Below are positions 7,895 to 15,060 of a stretch of DNA of 15,060 bases, in pieces. The notes beneath the pieces were generated by a model. That model saw nothing but the letters and a program-made list of their open reading frames with translations, searched no databases and had not been told where the DNA came from. How positions within the stretch are numbered: the first letter of the stretch is position 1; each line of letters begins with the position of its first letter. Source of the stretch: Candidatus Cloacimonadota bacterium (lineage in GTDB: Bacteria > Cloacimonadota > Cloacimonadia > Cloacimonadales > TCS61); assembly GCA_023133395.1 (NCBI GenBank), contig JAGLWO010000608.1, positions 1 to 15,060 on the forward strand, given 5' to 3'. The position numbers and the translations under genes are program-made.

Positions 7895-8265
7895 TTTTTT
7901 CCTCCTTCCTCATAAATAGCATCCAGGATTTTCTTTAATTCTGTTTTCGTAATTCCTAAAGATCTACTTTTCATAATAACCTTTTTAAGGTCTGTATTGC
8001 GAAATTCTTTACTCTTTTTTTGTTTCAGCTTTTTTTGAGCTCCTTTTCCAACAAACATTCCAATTCCTCTCTTTTTATAGATCACTCCCTCATTCATCAA
8101 TTCATTTATCGCATTAGAAATCGTTTGAGGATTAAGCCTGTATTGCTGCGCTAAAGAGCGAATGGAAGGTATTGCTTCGTTTTCTTTTAGGGAATCAGTA
8201 ATAATAGCATTCTCGATTTCTTCTTTTATCTGGAGATAGATCGGAATACTTCCGTTGAACTTCAT
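7891..8265 (-). CDS. GntR family transcriptional regulator, YtrA subfamily
   Basis: A 124-residue DNA-binding protein. Residues about 8-73 form the GntR winged helix-turn-helix: PIYLQIKEEIENAII, then PSIRSLAQQYRLNPQTISNAINEL (33-56) with the recognition helix, and the wing GVIYKKRGIGMFV (60-72). Only some 50 residues follow, Lys-rich and helical, with no large ligand-binding domain; this short tail is the mark of the YtrA subfamily, whose members usually repress an adjacent ABC transporter operon, including themselves. The position as first gene, overlapping the ATPase gene by four bases, fits. The start has a near-perfect Shine-Dalgarno, AGGAGG at 8270-8275, four bases from the ATG. The effector is unknown. 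Confidence 0.92.
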   Translation of the reverse strand: MKFNGSIPIYLQIKEEIENAIITDSLKENEAIPSIRSLAQQYRLNPQTISNAINELMNEGVIYKKRGIGMFVGKGAQKKLKQKKSKEFRNTDLKKVIMKSRSLGITKTELKKILDAIYEEGGKK

Positions 8266-8293
8266 TTTACCTCCTTCTGTGTTTTACTGTCTG

Positions 8294-8326
8294 GGTCAAC
8301 TGGTACACCAATGGAATATATGTCAA
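8294..8326 (-). promoter_or_regulatory. Candidate promoter element and GntR operator ahead of the repressor-ABC operon
   Basis: On the minus strand a perfect TTGACA lies at 8321-8326. Immediately downstream is TATATT (8315-8320), then an imperfect inverted repeat at 8294-8309, plus-strand GGTCAACTGGTACACC, of the form GGTnnAC-N2-GTnnACC (five of seven pairs match). It is 28 bases upstream of the repressor ATG. No good -10 lies 16-18 bases from TTGACA; alternatively TATATT is the -10 with a weak -35 at 8338-8343. Either way the inverted repeat would sit at or just past the start site, where a YtrA-type repressor commonly binds. Operator and promoter are inferences. Confidence 0.4.
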
Positions 8327-8338
8327 GAACTTTTTTCC

Positions 8339-8489
8339 ATAAACTTCGGAAGTTTCCAAAAACATTTCTTTTTAGCATAAACTTCCGAAGTTTTAATTTA
8401 ATTAGCGAAAATAGAAGGTTTGGTTTCTATAGACTTCGGAAGTATCCAGATATATTTCCTTTTCCATAAACTTCCAAAGTTTTAATTCT
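8339..8489. repeat. Two diverged ~59-base direct repeats built from four ACTTCSGAAGT palindromes
   Basis: Copies at 8341-8399 and 8431-8489 start 90 bases apart and match at roughly 50 of 59 positions by hand alignment with a one-base gap. Each begins with ACTTCGGAAGT and ends with ACTTCCGAAGT or its variant ACTTCCAAAGT, followed by TTTAATT. The shared start ATA(A/G)ACTT occurs at 8339, 8377, 8429 and 8466. Each 11-base palindrome can form a small hairpin, and the two ends of a unit are reverse complements that could pair across about 25 bases. The right end overlaps the stop codon (8482-8484) of the 2-epimerase gene. The 216-base gap 8266-8481 holds no gene. Confidence 0.75.
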
Positions 8490-9543
8490 CTAACAATTCA
8501 AGAATTATTTTCTCTGAAGCTTTACCTTTTCCATAAAGATTGATATTATAATTCGGATTTTTATTTATCATTTTTTTGTATGCAGTGTAAATCTCATAGG
8601 AATTGCTTCCCACAATAACATTGAAACCATTTTCCACCAGTTCCACCCATTCTGTCTCATCGCGCAGGGTTACACAAGGTTTGTGGAAGAAAAAAGCTTC
8701 TTTTTGCAATCCCCCACTATCGGTCATAACCAGAGAACATTTTTTCAAGAAATATATCATTTGAAGATACCCAACTGGATCGATCATTTTGAATTCAACA
8801 TTGATATTGCTTTTTTTTATAATTTTTCTGGTTCTGGGATGGATTGGCAGAATCACTGGAATTGCTTCACTAATTTCATTCAATGCATCAATAATAGAAG
8901 CAAGACGTTTTTCATTATCTGTGTTTTCTGCTCGATGTATCGTTGAAAGGATAAATTTTTCAGGTATTTTAAAATCAGGTTTTTGAGCAAAGTCAGAATA
9001 AAACATCGCTGCATCCTGCATTACATCACCGCTTTTTATTATGCGAGCCAGCGAGTATTTTTCTATTCCTTCATTCTGTAGATTCTTCACTGCAAGTCCA
9101 GTTGGACAGAACAAAATATCACTGATCCTATCTGTCAGGATTCTATTCACTTCTTCCGGCATTTTCATATTAAAGGAACGAAGTCCCGCTTCAACGTGAG
9201 CAACTTTGATGTGCAGCTTTTTAGCGGCGAGAGCACCAGCTATAGTTGAGTTAGTATCACCATATACCAGCACCCAATCAGGTTTTTCATCTATCAGCAC
9301 TTGTTCTATTCTTTCTATCATTCTACCTGTCATAGCACCATGATTCAAGCTATTAACTCCCAGATTGTAGTCTGGTTCAGGAATTTGCATCTGATCGAAA
9401 AATATTTCGCTCATGTTAGTATCGAAGTGTTGCCCGGTATGTACGATAATTTCATTGATATTGTTGTGTTTTGCAATCTCACGGCTCACGGTTGCTGCTT
9501 TGATAAATTGTGGTCGGGCTCCAATGATGGAGAGGAGGATCAT
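8482..9543 (-). CDS. wecB: UDP-N-acetylglucosamine 2-epimerase, non-hydrolysing (WecB/WbpI family)
   Basis: A 353-residue cytoplasmic GT-B-fold enzyme that interconverts UDP-GlcNAc and UDP-ManNAc (or a related UDP-sugar), supplying precursor for surface glycans. Motifs in order: GARPQFIK (8-15), HTGQH (35-39), YGDTNST (94-100), HVEAGLRS (116-123), PEEVNR (129-134), IHRAEN (202-207), TDSGGLQKEA (274-283) and LRDETEWVE (293-301). The acidic and His residues expected at the active site (D96, E118, E130/E131, H203) are present and the length is normal. The RDETEWVE form is also seen in WbpI-like enzymes acting on UDP-diacetamido-uronic acids, so the exact substrate is uncertain. The ATG overlaps the stop of the upstream sugar epimerase/dehydratase as ATGA, with only a weak purine-rich ribosome site, so translation is probably coupled. 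It is the last gene of the polysaccharide cluster. Confidence 0.92.
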   Translation of the reverse strand: MILLSIIGARPQFIKAATVSREIAKHNNINEIIVHTGQHFDTNMSEIFFDQMQIPEPDYNLGVNSLNHGAMTGRMIERIEQVLIDEKPDWVLVYGDTNSTIAGALAAKKLHIKVAHVEAGLRSFNMKMPEEVNRILTDRISDILFCPTGLAVKNLQNEGIEKYSLARIIKSGDVMQDAAMFYSDFAQKPDFKIPEKFILSTIHRAENTDNEKRLASIIDALNEISEAIPVILPIHPRTRKIIKKSNINVEFKMIDPVGYLQMIYFLKKCSLVMTDSGGLQKEAFFFHKPCVTLRDETEWVELVENGFNVIVGSNSYEIYTAYKKMINKNPNYNINLYGKGKASEKIILELLEN

Positions 9544-10532
9544 TTATTTTTCTTTCCCTTGGAGTTCTCTTCCATATACCATTCACATGTTCTTTTAATT
9601 TCATCTTCAATCGAATGTTGTTGTACATATCCAAGTTCACGGATCTTTTCAGAGCGGTAATCGGTTGAAGTTCCAAATTTTTTCATTCTATTACTATTAA
9701 TTGGTAAATCTTTTCCAATTGCTTTTCCCAATAAATCAAATATCTTACCAATGAAAACAGCAAAAGTAAGTGGAATGTGAATCTTTGGCATATTAAACCC
9801 ATCATTTGACGCAACAGTCTCCATGAGTTGCCGAACAGTTAAATATGGTTTATCAATGCAGTTAAAATTTTGAATTCCCAATTTTAATTTATCCAGAACA
9901 AAATAGGTCATATCAACCATATTTTCCAAAGATATCATCGATTTAATGTGGCTTCCATTTCCAACCATGAACCAGGGGAATTTATGCATCTGTTTTATAA
10001 GATTATACATATTAGCGTAATTATGAGGACCATAAATTACTGAAGGTCTTAACGTAATTACACATCGTTCATTCGGTTTTTCTTCCTGCCATTTCCAGAT
10101 AACTTTCTCACCAACAAATTTAGAATCACCATAAACCGTATTGGAAAGATATTCTGATGTTTCATCACAGGGATGATCTTGATGTCCAAAAACAGAAACC
10201 GTACTGTAGTAAATTATTTTTTTGGTATTGCGCTCAGAAGCATAATCCATCAGAATTTGTGTACCATATTCGTTATCACTAAAATACTCTTCCCTTGAAA
10301 CCCCAAAGTCATGCTTGGAAGCAGCACAATGAATGATCAGTTCGAATTCGTGCTTATTTAGTTTACGCAAATCCTCAATGTTACGGATATTTCCTACCTG
10401 TGTATTTTGATGGTTATCAATATTACATTCATCACTTTTATCAATACCCCATACCTGATGTCCTTTATCTTCAAGATAATACATAAGTCGAGAGCCAACA
10501 AAACCGTTTGAACCTGTGATGAGGATGATCAT
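9540..10532 (-). CDS. NAD-dependent sugar epimerase/dehydratase (extended SDR)
   Basis: A 330-residue Rossmann-fold enzyme acting on a nucleotide sugar. It begins with the dinucleotide-binding motif TGSNGFVG (6-13), then an acidic residue after the second strand (GIDKSD, 29-34) that favours NAD. IIHCAASKHD (66-75) follows, then the active-site Ser/Thr region YYSTVSVFG (108-116) and the catalytic YGDSK (Y134, K138). RPSVIYGPHNYAN (162-174) is the usual sugar-binding segment. All catalytic residues are present. Whether it is a 4-epimerase, a 4,6-dehydratase or a reductase cannot be decided from motifs. The neighbouring UDP-GlcNAc 2-epimerase suggests a UDP-HexNAc substrate. The start has AGAGAGG at 10541-10547, eight bases before the ATG, inside the end of the GT2 gene; the two coding regions touch without a gap. 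Confidence 0.88.
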   Translation of the reverse strand: MIILITGSNGFVGSRLMYYLEDKGHQVWGIDKSDECNIDNHQNTQVGNIRNIEDLRKLNKHEFELIIHCAASKHDFGVSREEYFSDNEYGTQILMDYASERNTKKIIYYSTVSVFGHQDHPCDETSEYLSNTVYGDSKFVGEKVIWKWQEEKPNERCVITLRPSVIYGPHNYANMYNLIKQMHKFPWFMVGNGSHIKSMISLENMVDMTYFVLDKLKLGIQNFNCIDKPYLTVRQLMETVASNDGFNMPKIHIPLTFAVFIGKIFDLLGKAIGKDLPINSNRMKKFGTSTDYRSEKIRELGYVQQHSIEDEIKRTCEWYMEENSKGKKNK

Positions 10533-11684
10533 TTATTTTTCCTCTCTGATAGTATTCCAAGTAGCATACTGAGTTCCTTTTAGAAACATTATAAAAGCCA
10601 TAAAAGAAGCATAAACCATTACAACAAAATAACCAGGTAATTTAAATATTTTCACAGATCTGTTTCTAGTTTCAAGAATGATCTCAATGATTCCAATAAG
10701 ATATATAAGAATTTGGAACAAAAATAGTATTAAAAGTAAAACACTTTTATTTATCAATAAAATATTAGAAAATAATATTAGGGCAGCCCATAGGAATAAA
10801 GTCCACCGCAATAGTTTGTGTGAAAACAGCATCCAACTGATTTTTGAAAAAAGAAATGGATTTAGTAGTTTTGAGTTTCTTTTTAATGCAAACCACTCTC
10901 GAGAAATTATTCTGATCTTCCTCTTTAGTTCATCTGATGGTTTTTCAGTGCTTTTTTCATAAACTAAAGCCTTGGGCTGATACTTTCCAACAAATCCTTT
11001 TATTATAATATGCAAAGTACGTTCAAAATCATCAACTGAAGCAGGATGAATTTGAGTAAATAATTCTCTTTTGATTAAAAAAATTGAACCATTGGAACCG
11101 ATTATTGAATGGTATTTACTTTCTAATTTCTTTATATAAGATTCATATTTCCAATATAATCCCTCACCAGAATCATTACTATTGCTAATGAGTTTTAATT
11201 CACCAGAAACTATACCAATCTTTGGATCTGATGGAATTGATTTAACTAAATATTTTAAAGCATCTTTGTGAAATAGTGAATTTGCGTCTGTTGATAAAAC
11301 ATAATCAGAATTGATAGTTGGTTCAACCATATTGTGACCAGAGGGTTTACCCAATCGTTGTTTTTGAATAACTAATTTAATATTATTATACTTACCAGCA
11401 TAATTCTGTACAATCTCATTTGTTCTATCTATCGAATCATCTGAAATTACTATCATACTTATCTTGTTTTTAGGATAATCAAGATTAAGAAACGATTTAA
11501 TTTTTTCTTCTATTACATCTTCCTCATTATATGCTGGGCATAAAACTGTAATTGTTGGATAAGGCTTTAGATCAGATTCAATTTTCTCATTTTTCTTAAA
11601 TAGGGCTAATATTGTTAATATAATACCGTAAAAGAATAAATGATAAAATATCAGAAAAACACTTATCCAGAAAACATATATCAT
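10533..11684 (-). CDS. Membrane-bound family 2 glycosyltransferase
   Basis: A 383-residue inverting glycosyltransferase that probably extends a lipid-linked or exported polysaccharide at the inner membrane. One N-terminal helix (about 4-30) is followed by the GT2 domain: ITVLCPAYNEED (45-56), VISDDSIDRT (79-88), the RLGKPSGHN segment (110-118), the metal site STDANS (131-136) with D-x-N, and SVDDFERTLHI (216-226). RKIRIISREWFALKR (255-269) takes the place of the Q/RxxRW acceptor motif of processive synthases. After that come about three or four hydrophobic segments (about 290-310, 313-336, 351-370). This layout, single helix - GT2 - helices, is like poly-GlcNAc or hyaluronan-type synthases and many O-unit transferases; the sugar is unknown. 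AAGGA precedes the ATG, and the start overlaps the upstream GT4 gene as ATGA. Confidence 0.88.
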   Translation of the reverse strand: MIYVFWISVFLIFYHLFFYGIILTILALFKKNEKIESDLKPYPTITVLCPAYNEEDVIEEKIKSFLNLDYPKNKISMIVISDDSIDRTNEIVQNYAGKYNNIKLVIQKQRLGKPSGHNMVEPTINSDYVLSTDANSLFHKDALKYLVKSIPSDPKIGIVSGELKLISNSNDSGEGLYWKYESYIKKLESKYHSIIGSNGSIFLIKRELFTQIHPASVDDFERTLHIIIKGFVGKYQPKALVYEKSTEKPSDELKRKIRIISREWFALKRNSKLLNPFLFSKISWMLFSHKLLRWTLFLWAALILFSNILLINKSVLLLILFLFQILIYLIGIIEIILETRNRSVKIFKLPGYFVVMVYASFMAFIMFLKGTQYATWNTIREEK

Positions 11685-12880
11685 GATTTTCCTTTTTCTT
11701 TAATTATTTGTTCCCAAATTTTTATATAGTTTTTTGCTGATTTATCTGAATTAAATTTCTCTTTTACACGAGAATCCGCAAGCTTTATAGCATTCTTTCT
11801 ATATTCAATATTTTCAATAACTTTTTTTAACTCTTCTATTGCACTTCTATTGTCTCCAATGCTTATAATACTTCCTGAAATGTTATTGTAGATTAATTCA
11901 GAAATCCCTTCTGTTTCACTTACAATACAATAACAATTACATATCATTGCTTCTTTAACAACATTTGGGATCTTTTCTTTATGTTGACTTAAAAAGAGAA
12001 ATACTTCAGATTTTAACATTTCCTCAAAAACCTGTTCATGAGATACATGACCTTTGAAAGAAACATTTGTTATCCCATTTATGAGAACATAATTCTCTAA
12101 TTTCTCTCTTTGGTCACCGTCACCCAAAACAACCAGTGAAAGATTCTTAATTTCCTTTTGAACTTCTTCAAAAACTTTTATAATATCAATAATTCTTTTT
12201 TTCTTTGTCAAAGCCCCTGCAGTTATAATTCTATTCTCAATTTTATCAATATTATTGTTATTAAAATATCTAGGGTCTACACCTCTATATATTACTTTAA
12301 GTTTTTCTCTTTTCACACCGAAATCAAGAATTATTGGAATGTCCACTTCAGCAATAGCAACAACAGCATCAGCTTCCTTTGATAATAATATACCTCCTTT
12401 AAAGCGCATATTTAAATCGTATGCACAAAATGACATTGTCAAAACTATATTAGGTAAATACCTTTTTACTAATAAACCTAGTAAAGAAGGATAATGTGAC
12501 CAATAAAGGTGGATTACATCAGGTTTATTTTTTTTTATATTAGTAAATAAAGATATTACTCGAGGTAATAAAATCATGCTTTTAACAAGATGATTTAGAT
12601 TGTAACTATGATTATAAATTATAAACCATAAGAGTGAAAGAAATGTTCTTGGATAAAATACACCGCAAATCAATCCTATAATAATTTGATGAAAACTGTT
12701 ATGGGAAATCTCAAAATTTTCAAGTTCTCTATCGAAAATTAAAGATTTATTCTGTTTATGTTTAAATCTTAAACTATGCACTTGCACTTTTAAACCTGCT
12801 CTTATAAAAGCTTTAATATCACTACCTGCAAAAGCTTCTCTAGGATTTGGAAATTGCATAATAATAAACCATACATTCAT
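11681..12880 (-). CDS. Glycosyltransferase family 4 (group 1)
   Basis: A 399-residue retaining glycosyltransferase of the GT-B fold, probably cytoplasmic. The acceptor half starts MNVWFIIMQFPNPREAFAGSDIKAFIRAG and contains KPDVIHLYWSHYPSLLG (119-135), the usual PD(V/L)(I/V)H site, and SFCAYDLN (150-157). The donor half has IYRGVDPRYF (197-206), GALTKKKRI (222-230), VVLGDGDQREKL (250-261), VSFKGHV (273-279) and the E-x7-E nucleotide-sugar motif EKIPNVVKE (E302, E310). No Shine-Dalgarno is visible before the ATG; the preceding bases are ATGGTTAATTT. The gap to the upstream GT4 gene is three bases. Donor and acceptor sugars cannot be predicted. It acts with the neighbouring transferases in building a surface polysaccharide. 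Confidence 0.88.
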   Translation of the reverse strand: MNVWFIIMQFPNPREAFAGSDIKAFIRAGLKVQVHSLRFKHKQNKSLIFDRELENFEISHNSFHQIIIGLICGVFYPRTFLSLLWFIIYNHSYNLNHLVKSMILLPRVISLFTNIKKNKPDVIHLYWSHYPSLLGLLVKRYLPNIVLTMSFCAYDLNMRFKGGILLSKEADAVVAIAEVDIPIILDFGVKREKLKVIYRGVDPRYFNNNNIDKIENRIITAGALTKKKRIIDIIKVFEEVQKEIKNLSLVVLGDGDQREKLENYVLINGITNVSFKGHVSHEQVFEEMLKSEVFLFLSQHKEKIPNVVKEAMICNCYCIVSETEGISELIYNNISGSIISIGDNRSAIEELKKVIENIEYRKNAIKLADSRVKEKFNSDKSAKNYIKIWEQIIKEKGKS

Positions 12881-12883
12881 AAA

Positions 12884-13969
12884 TTAACCATCAATAATTT
12901 TTTTAAAAAAAACCAATTTCTTTCTTTCCAAAATATTTGAATCGATATAATTTTTAATTTCATCATGATGAATTATTCTATTCTTCATTTTTTTGCAAAA
13001 TTTAAGAATTAAATCAACATTATTGCTTATGTTATTACTTTCATTAGGCAGTTCCAATACCCATTCTGGCAATTTGGATGTAACAAACGCTGTATCTGAA
13101 TATCCAATAATTATTGGTAATCCATAAGTCAAGTATTCTCTTATTTTCAAAGGACAAGCTTCGTTTATTCCAAGTCTATGAAATGCTAAAGAACCAATAC
13201 CAATTTGGCATAAGGTAACAATTTCTTGATATTTATCTTTAGTTAGATGACCATAAAATTTTACATTTGATAAAGTTAGATAATTTCGCTTATCCATGCC
13301 TACGATATGAAAAAAAAGTTTATTTTCGGTTCTTATTGCCAAATCAAGAATTTTATCTATACCATGCCAAGGGTGATTAGGGGTCCCTATGAAAAGTACA
13401 TGAGGAATTTTACTTTTAGATTTTTTCTTTAAGATTGGATACTTTATAATATTAATACTATTGGGGATTGAAATTGAAGGCTTTTCCCATTTTAAAATAT
13501 GTGGAAGATTTGCAATTTCATCAGTAACAGTAACAAATCCATCAATATTTTTATAAATCTTATTTCTGGTTATTAAATAATATAGAAACCTGATTTTTCT
13601 TATTAAGCTTTTCTTTGCATTCAATCTCATTTCTGAATAATCATCAGTGTTTAATTCTGCAATGGTTTTATATTTTTTAAGAATTTTACCAACATAGGGT
13701 TTATATGGTTCGAACCTAAAATATATTATGTCAGGTTTAAATTCACTAATGTCTTTGAATAGGAATTTTGCTCCATAAAAAATACTTTCTCTAAAATAGA
13801 CATCTTTCTTAGAAAATGAAGATAATGGGATCTGTTTCTTTTTCAAACTTATATTACAGATCTTTACTTTATTCCCCAGATTTTTCCAAGCTTGTGTTTG
13901 TGACAAAACTTTCTTTGTTACTCCCGCATGCTTCACAATATCATGAGTAAATAAATATACTATTTTCAT
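12884..13969 (-). CDS. Glycosyltransferase family 4-like (group 1)
   Basis: A 361-residue GT-B-type protein starting MKIVYLFTHDIVKHAGVTKKVLSQTQAWKNLG, the usual acceptor-side opening. FKPDIIYFRFEP (77-88) occupies the PD-x-x-H site with Tyr rather than His. The donor side has SIPNSINI (167-174), VLFIGTPNHPWHGIDKIL (191-208) with the PWHG segment, FHIVGMD (220-226), VKFYGHLTKDKY (236-247) and the E-x7-E motif EACPLKIRE (E270, E278), followed by YLTYGLPII. No Shine-Dalgarno precedes the ATG (upstream bases AAATTTTAAT), and the 11-base gap to the upstream gene is all A and T. It is therefore probably translated as part of the polycistronic message. The product is a presumed sugar transferase for the surface glycan; specificity unknown. 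Confidence 0.85.
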   Translation of the reverse strand: MKIVYLFTHDIVKHAGVTKKVLSQTQAWKNLGNKVKICNISLKKKQIPLSSFSKKDVYFRESIFYGAKFLFKDISEFKPDIIYFRFEPYKPYVGKILKKYKTIAELNTDDYSEMRLNAKKSLIRKIRFLYYLITRNKIYKNIDGFVTVTDEIANLPHILKWEKPSISIPNSINIIKYPILKKKSKSKIPHVLFIGTPNHPWHGIDKILDLAIRTENKLFFHIVGMDKRNYLTLSNVKFYGHLTKDKYQEIVTLCQIGIGSLAFHRLGINEACPLKIREYLTYGLPIIIGYSDTAFVTSKLPEWVLELPNESNNISNNVDLILKFCKKMKNRIIHHDEIKNYIDSNILERKKLVFFKKIIDG

Positions 13970-13980
13970 ATTAAAATTTA

Positions 13981-15060
13981 CTACTTTGTAGCTTTCTCAT
14001 ATAACTCTTCCAATTTTTGTAGATTCATTTCTAATGTTTGATATTTTTTCACCCATCTTTTATTTTTGGCAACTGCTTTTTGTATCTTTTCAGTTTGAGC
14101 AATAATTTTAGTGATTTCTTCAGTTAGAGAATCAGGATTACCAGTTTTAAATAGACTACCATTTTGTCCATGAGTGATAACATTTCTATTAGCTTCAATA
14201 TTGGAAACTATAGGATATAACCCTGCTGCAAAAGCTTCTAAAAGACAGATTGATAAACCATCGGAGAGAGAACAGGAAACATATATATCAGCGTCTAATA
14301 ACTTTTTATAAAGTTCATTCTGAGGTACTAAGGGCTCAATCTCAATATTTCTCAAACTTAAATTTTTTATCATCTTATTATACTTATTATATAATTCCCC
14401 ACCTGTAATCATTTTTATTCTTACATCTACTTTTTTATCCTGAAGTATTTTTGCAGCTTTTATCAATATTTCATTATCATAGACTTCTTTAGCACTTCTT
14501 GTTGAAATAACAGTAAGAGTATCATTTTTTTTTGATTTATTATCTAAATAATTTATTATTTCAGCATGCATTCCATATTGAATTTCTTTAATCTTGTTTT
14601 TGGGAATATTATAATCATTTACAATTTTATCAGATATATGTTTCGCTACAGTATGAATACATACCGCATCAGATAATATTTGATTCATTTTCTTTTTTAA
14701 ATATTTTGATTTTTCAGGGAGTATTAAAATGTCTGTACCCCAACAAGAAACCAAATATGGTCGATAGTTTGAATATTGCGCAATAATCCCTTTTTCCATT
14801 GCTGAATGAGCATGTACTAAATCCGGGTTAATATTTTTTATAATTTTAAAAAAACCTCTTAACCGTAGATATTTAAATTTAAAAAAATAATAAATTGGTA
14901 AAGGAAATCGTGCAATAAAATGATAAAATAATTTATTTACAATTAATTTTATTTTATTTTTTTTTGAAATTAGAAAAAAATATTTAACTCCAAGAATTTT
15001 TCGAAAAGGTTCAACTTCATTTAACGAATATATCTCATACCCTTTATTTTGAAAATATTC
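13981..15060 (-). CDS. Glycosyltransferase family 4 (group 1), N-terminus beyond window edge
   Basis: The frame is open from the stop at 13981 to the window edge, so 359 residues are visible and the start is outside. The in-frame ATG at 14797-14799 is internal: translation upstream of it continues with family-typical sequence, INPDLVHAHSAMEKG, the PD-x-V-H-A-H acceptor-side motif, preceded by a Lys/Phe/Tyr-rich stretch. Downstream come YLVSCWGTDILILP (the GxD site), VAKHISDKI, IQYGMHAEI, the donor-side VISTRSAKEVYDNEILIKA, MITGGELYNKY, IEPLVPQNELYKKLLDADIYVSCSLSDG and the D-x7-E variant DGLSICLLE with AFAAGLYPIVS. The C-terminus is Lys/Glu-rich helix. It is most likely the next sugar transferase in the polysaccharide operon. 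The coding region is extremely AT-rich, with Lys coded almost wholly by AAA in its upstream part. Confidence 0.88.
   Translation of the reverse strand, partial: EYFQNKGYEIYSLNEVEPFRKILGVKYFFLISKKNKIKLIVNKLFYHFIARFPLPIYYFFKFKYLRLRGFFKIIKNINPDLVHAHSAMEKGIIAQYSNYRPYLVSCWGTDILILPEKSKYLKKKMNQILSDAVCIHTVAKHISDKIVNDYNIPKNKIKEIQYGMHAEIINYLDNKSKKNDTLTVISTRSAKEVYDNEILIKAAKILQDKKVDVRIKMITGGELYNKYNKMIKNLSLRNIEIEPLVPQNELYKKLLDADIYVSCSLSDGLSICLLEAFAAGLYPIVSNIEANRNVITHGQNGSLFKTGNPDSLTEEITKIIAQTEKIQKAVAKNKRWVKKYQTLEMNLQKLEELYEKATK

Noticed and set aside
8461..8481. Rho-independent terminator for the 2-epimerase gene
   Set aside because: AAACTT-TGG-AAGTTT on the minus strand is a six-base AT-rich stem without a following T-run, too weak to call.
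8339..8489. CRISPR array from four repeats of about 11-19 bases
   Set aside because: Spacings are 38, 52 and 37 bases, copies alternate in sequence and pair as inverted repeats, and the intervening sequences resemble each other; no cas gene is present.
14797..14799. ATG as the start of the rightmost glycosyltransferase
   Set aside because: The frame stays open to 15060, and the upstream translation carries the family motif NPDLVHAHSA, so this Met is internal and the gene is cut by the window edge.

Overview
The DNA is AT-rich and bacterial. A beta-helix protein ends in a type IX-like (Por) sorting domain (NYPNPFNPSTTISF...). Most genes sit in tight overlapping strings, several of them with strong AGGAGG ribosome sites. 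This points to the FCB group, most likely Candidatus Cloacimonadota or a close relative (Ignavibacteria and Marinimicrobia share this sorting-domain style). The phylum is an inference; no rRNA or marker gene is present.

Layout. (1) Bases 1-2208, plus strand: the 3' part of a secreted beta-helix surface protein, a 126-base gap packed with three palindromes, and a small four-helix membrane protein of unknown function. A bidirectional terminator at 2299-2331 separates this from everything to the right, which is all on the minus strand. (2) Bases 8265 down to 2347: a compact five-gene unit, GntR/YtrA-type repressor - ABC ATPase - ABC-2 permease - DUF4097-like exported protein with an 18-residue SNG repeat - double-domain SppA protease carrying an extra outer-membrane-like N-terminal region. 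Gaps are -4, -8, +9 and +15 bases, so it is probably one transcript. It looks like an envelope-maintenance or envelope-stress operon whose repressor controls its own ABC transporter. (3) Bases 8266-8481: the regulatory gap, with a TTGACA box, an operator-like inverted repeat, and two diverged copies of a 59-base repeat built on ACTTCGGAAGT palindromes. (4) Bases 15060 down to 8482: a surface-polysaccharide cluster with three GT4 glycosyltransferases (the most upstream one runs off the window), a membrane GT2 glycosyltransferase, an NAD-dependent sugar epimerase/dehydratase, and a WecB/WbpI-type UDP-GlcNAc 2-epimerase. The genes overlap or nearly touch, so they are probably co-transcribed from a promoter beyond the right edge.

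How it fits together. Region 4 would make nucleotide sugars (2-epimerase, SDR enzyme) and assemble them on a lipid or glycan acceptor (GT2 and GT4 enzymes). Region 2 looks after the cell envelope. Region 1 supplies a secreted surface protein. The glycosyltransferase part from about 10.5 kb to the right edge is visibly more AT-rich than the SppA/DUF4097 part, and two of its genes lack a recognisable Shine-Dalgarno, as often seen in exchanged polysaccharide loci. The most unusual items are the SppA N-terminal fusion, its linkage to the GntR-ABC-DUF4097 module, and the palindromic repeat array in the regulatory gap.
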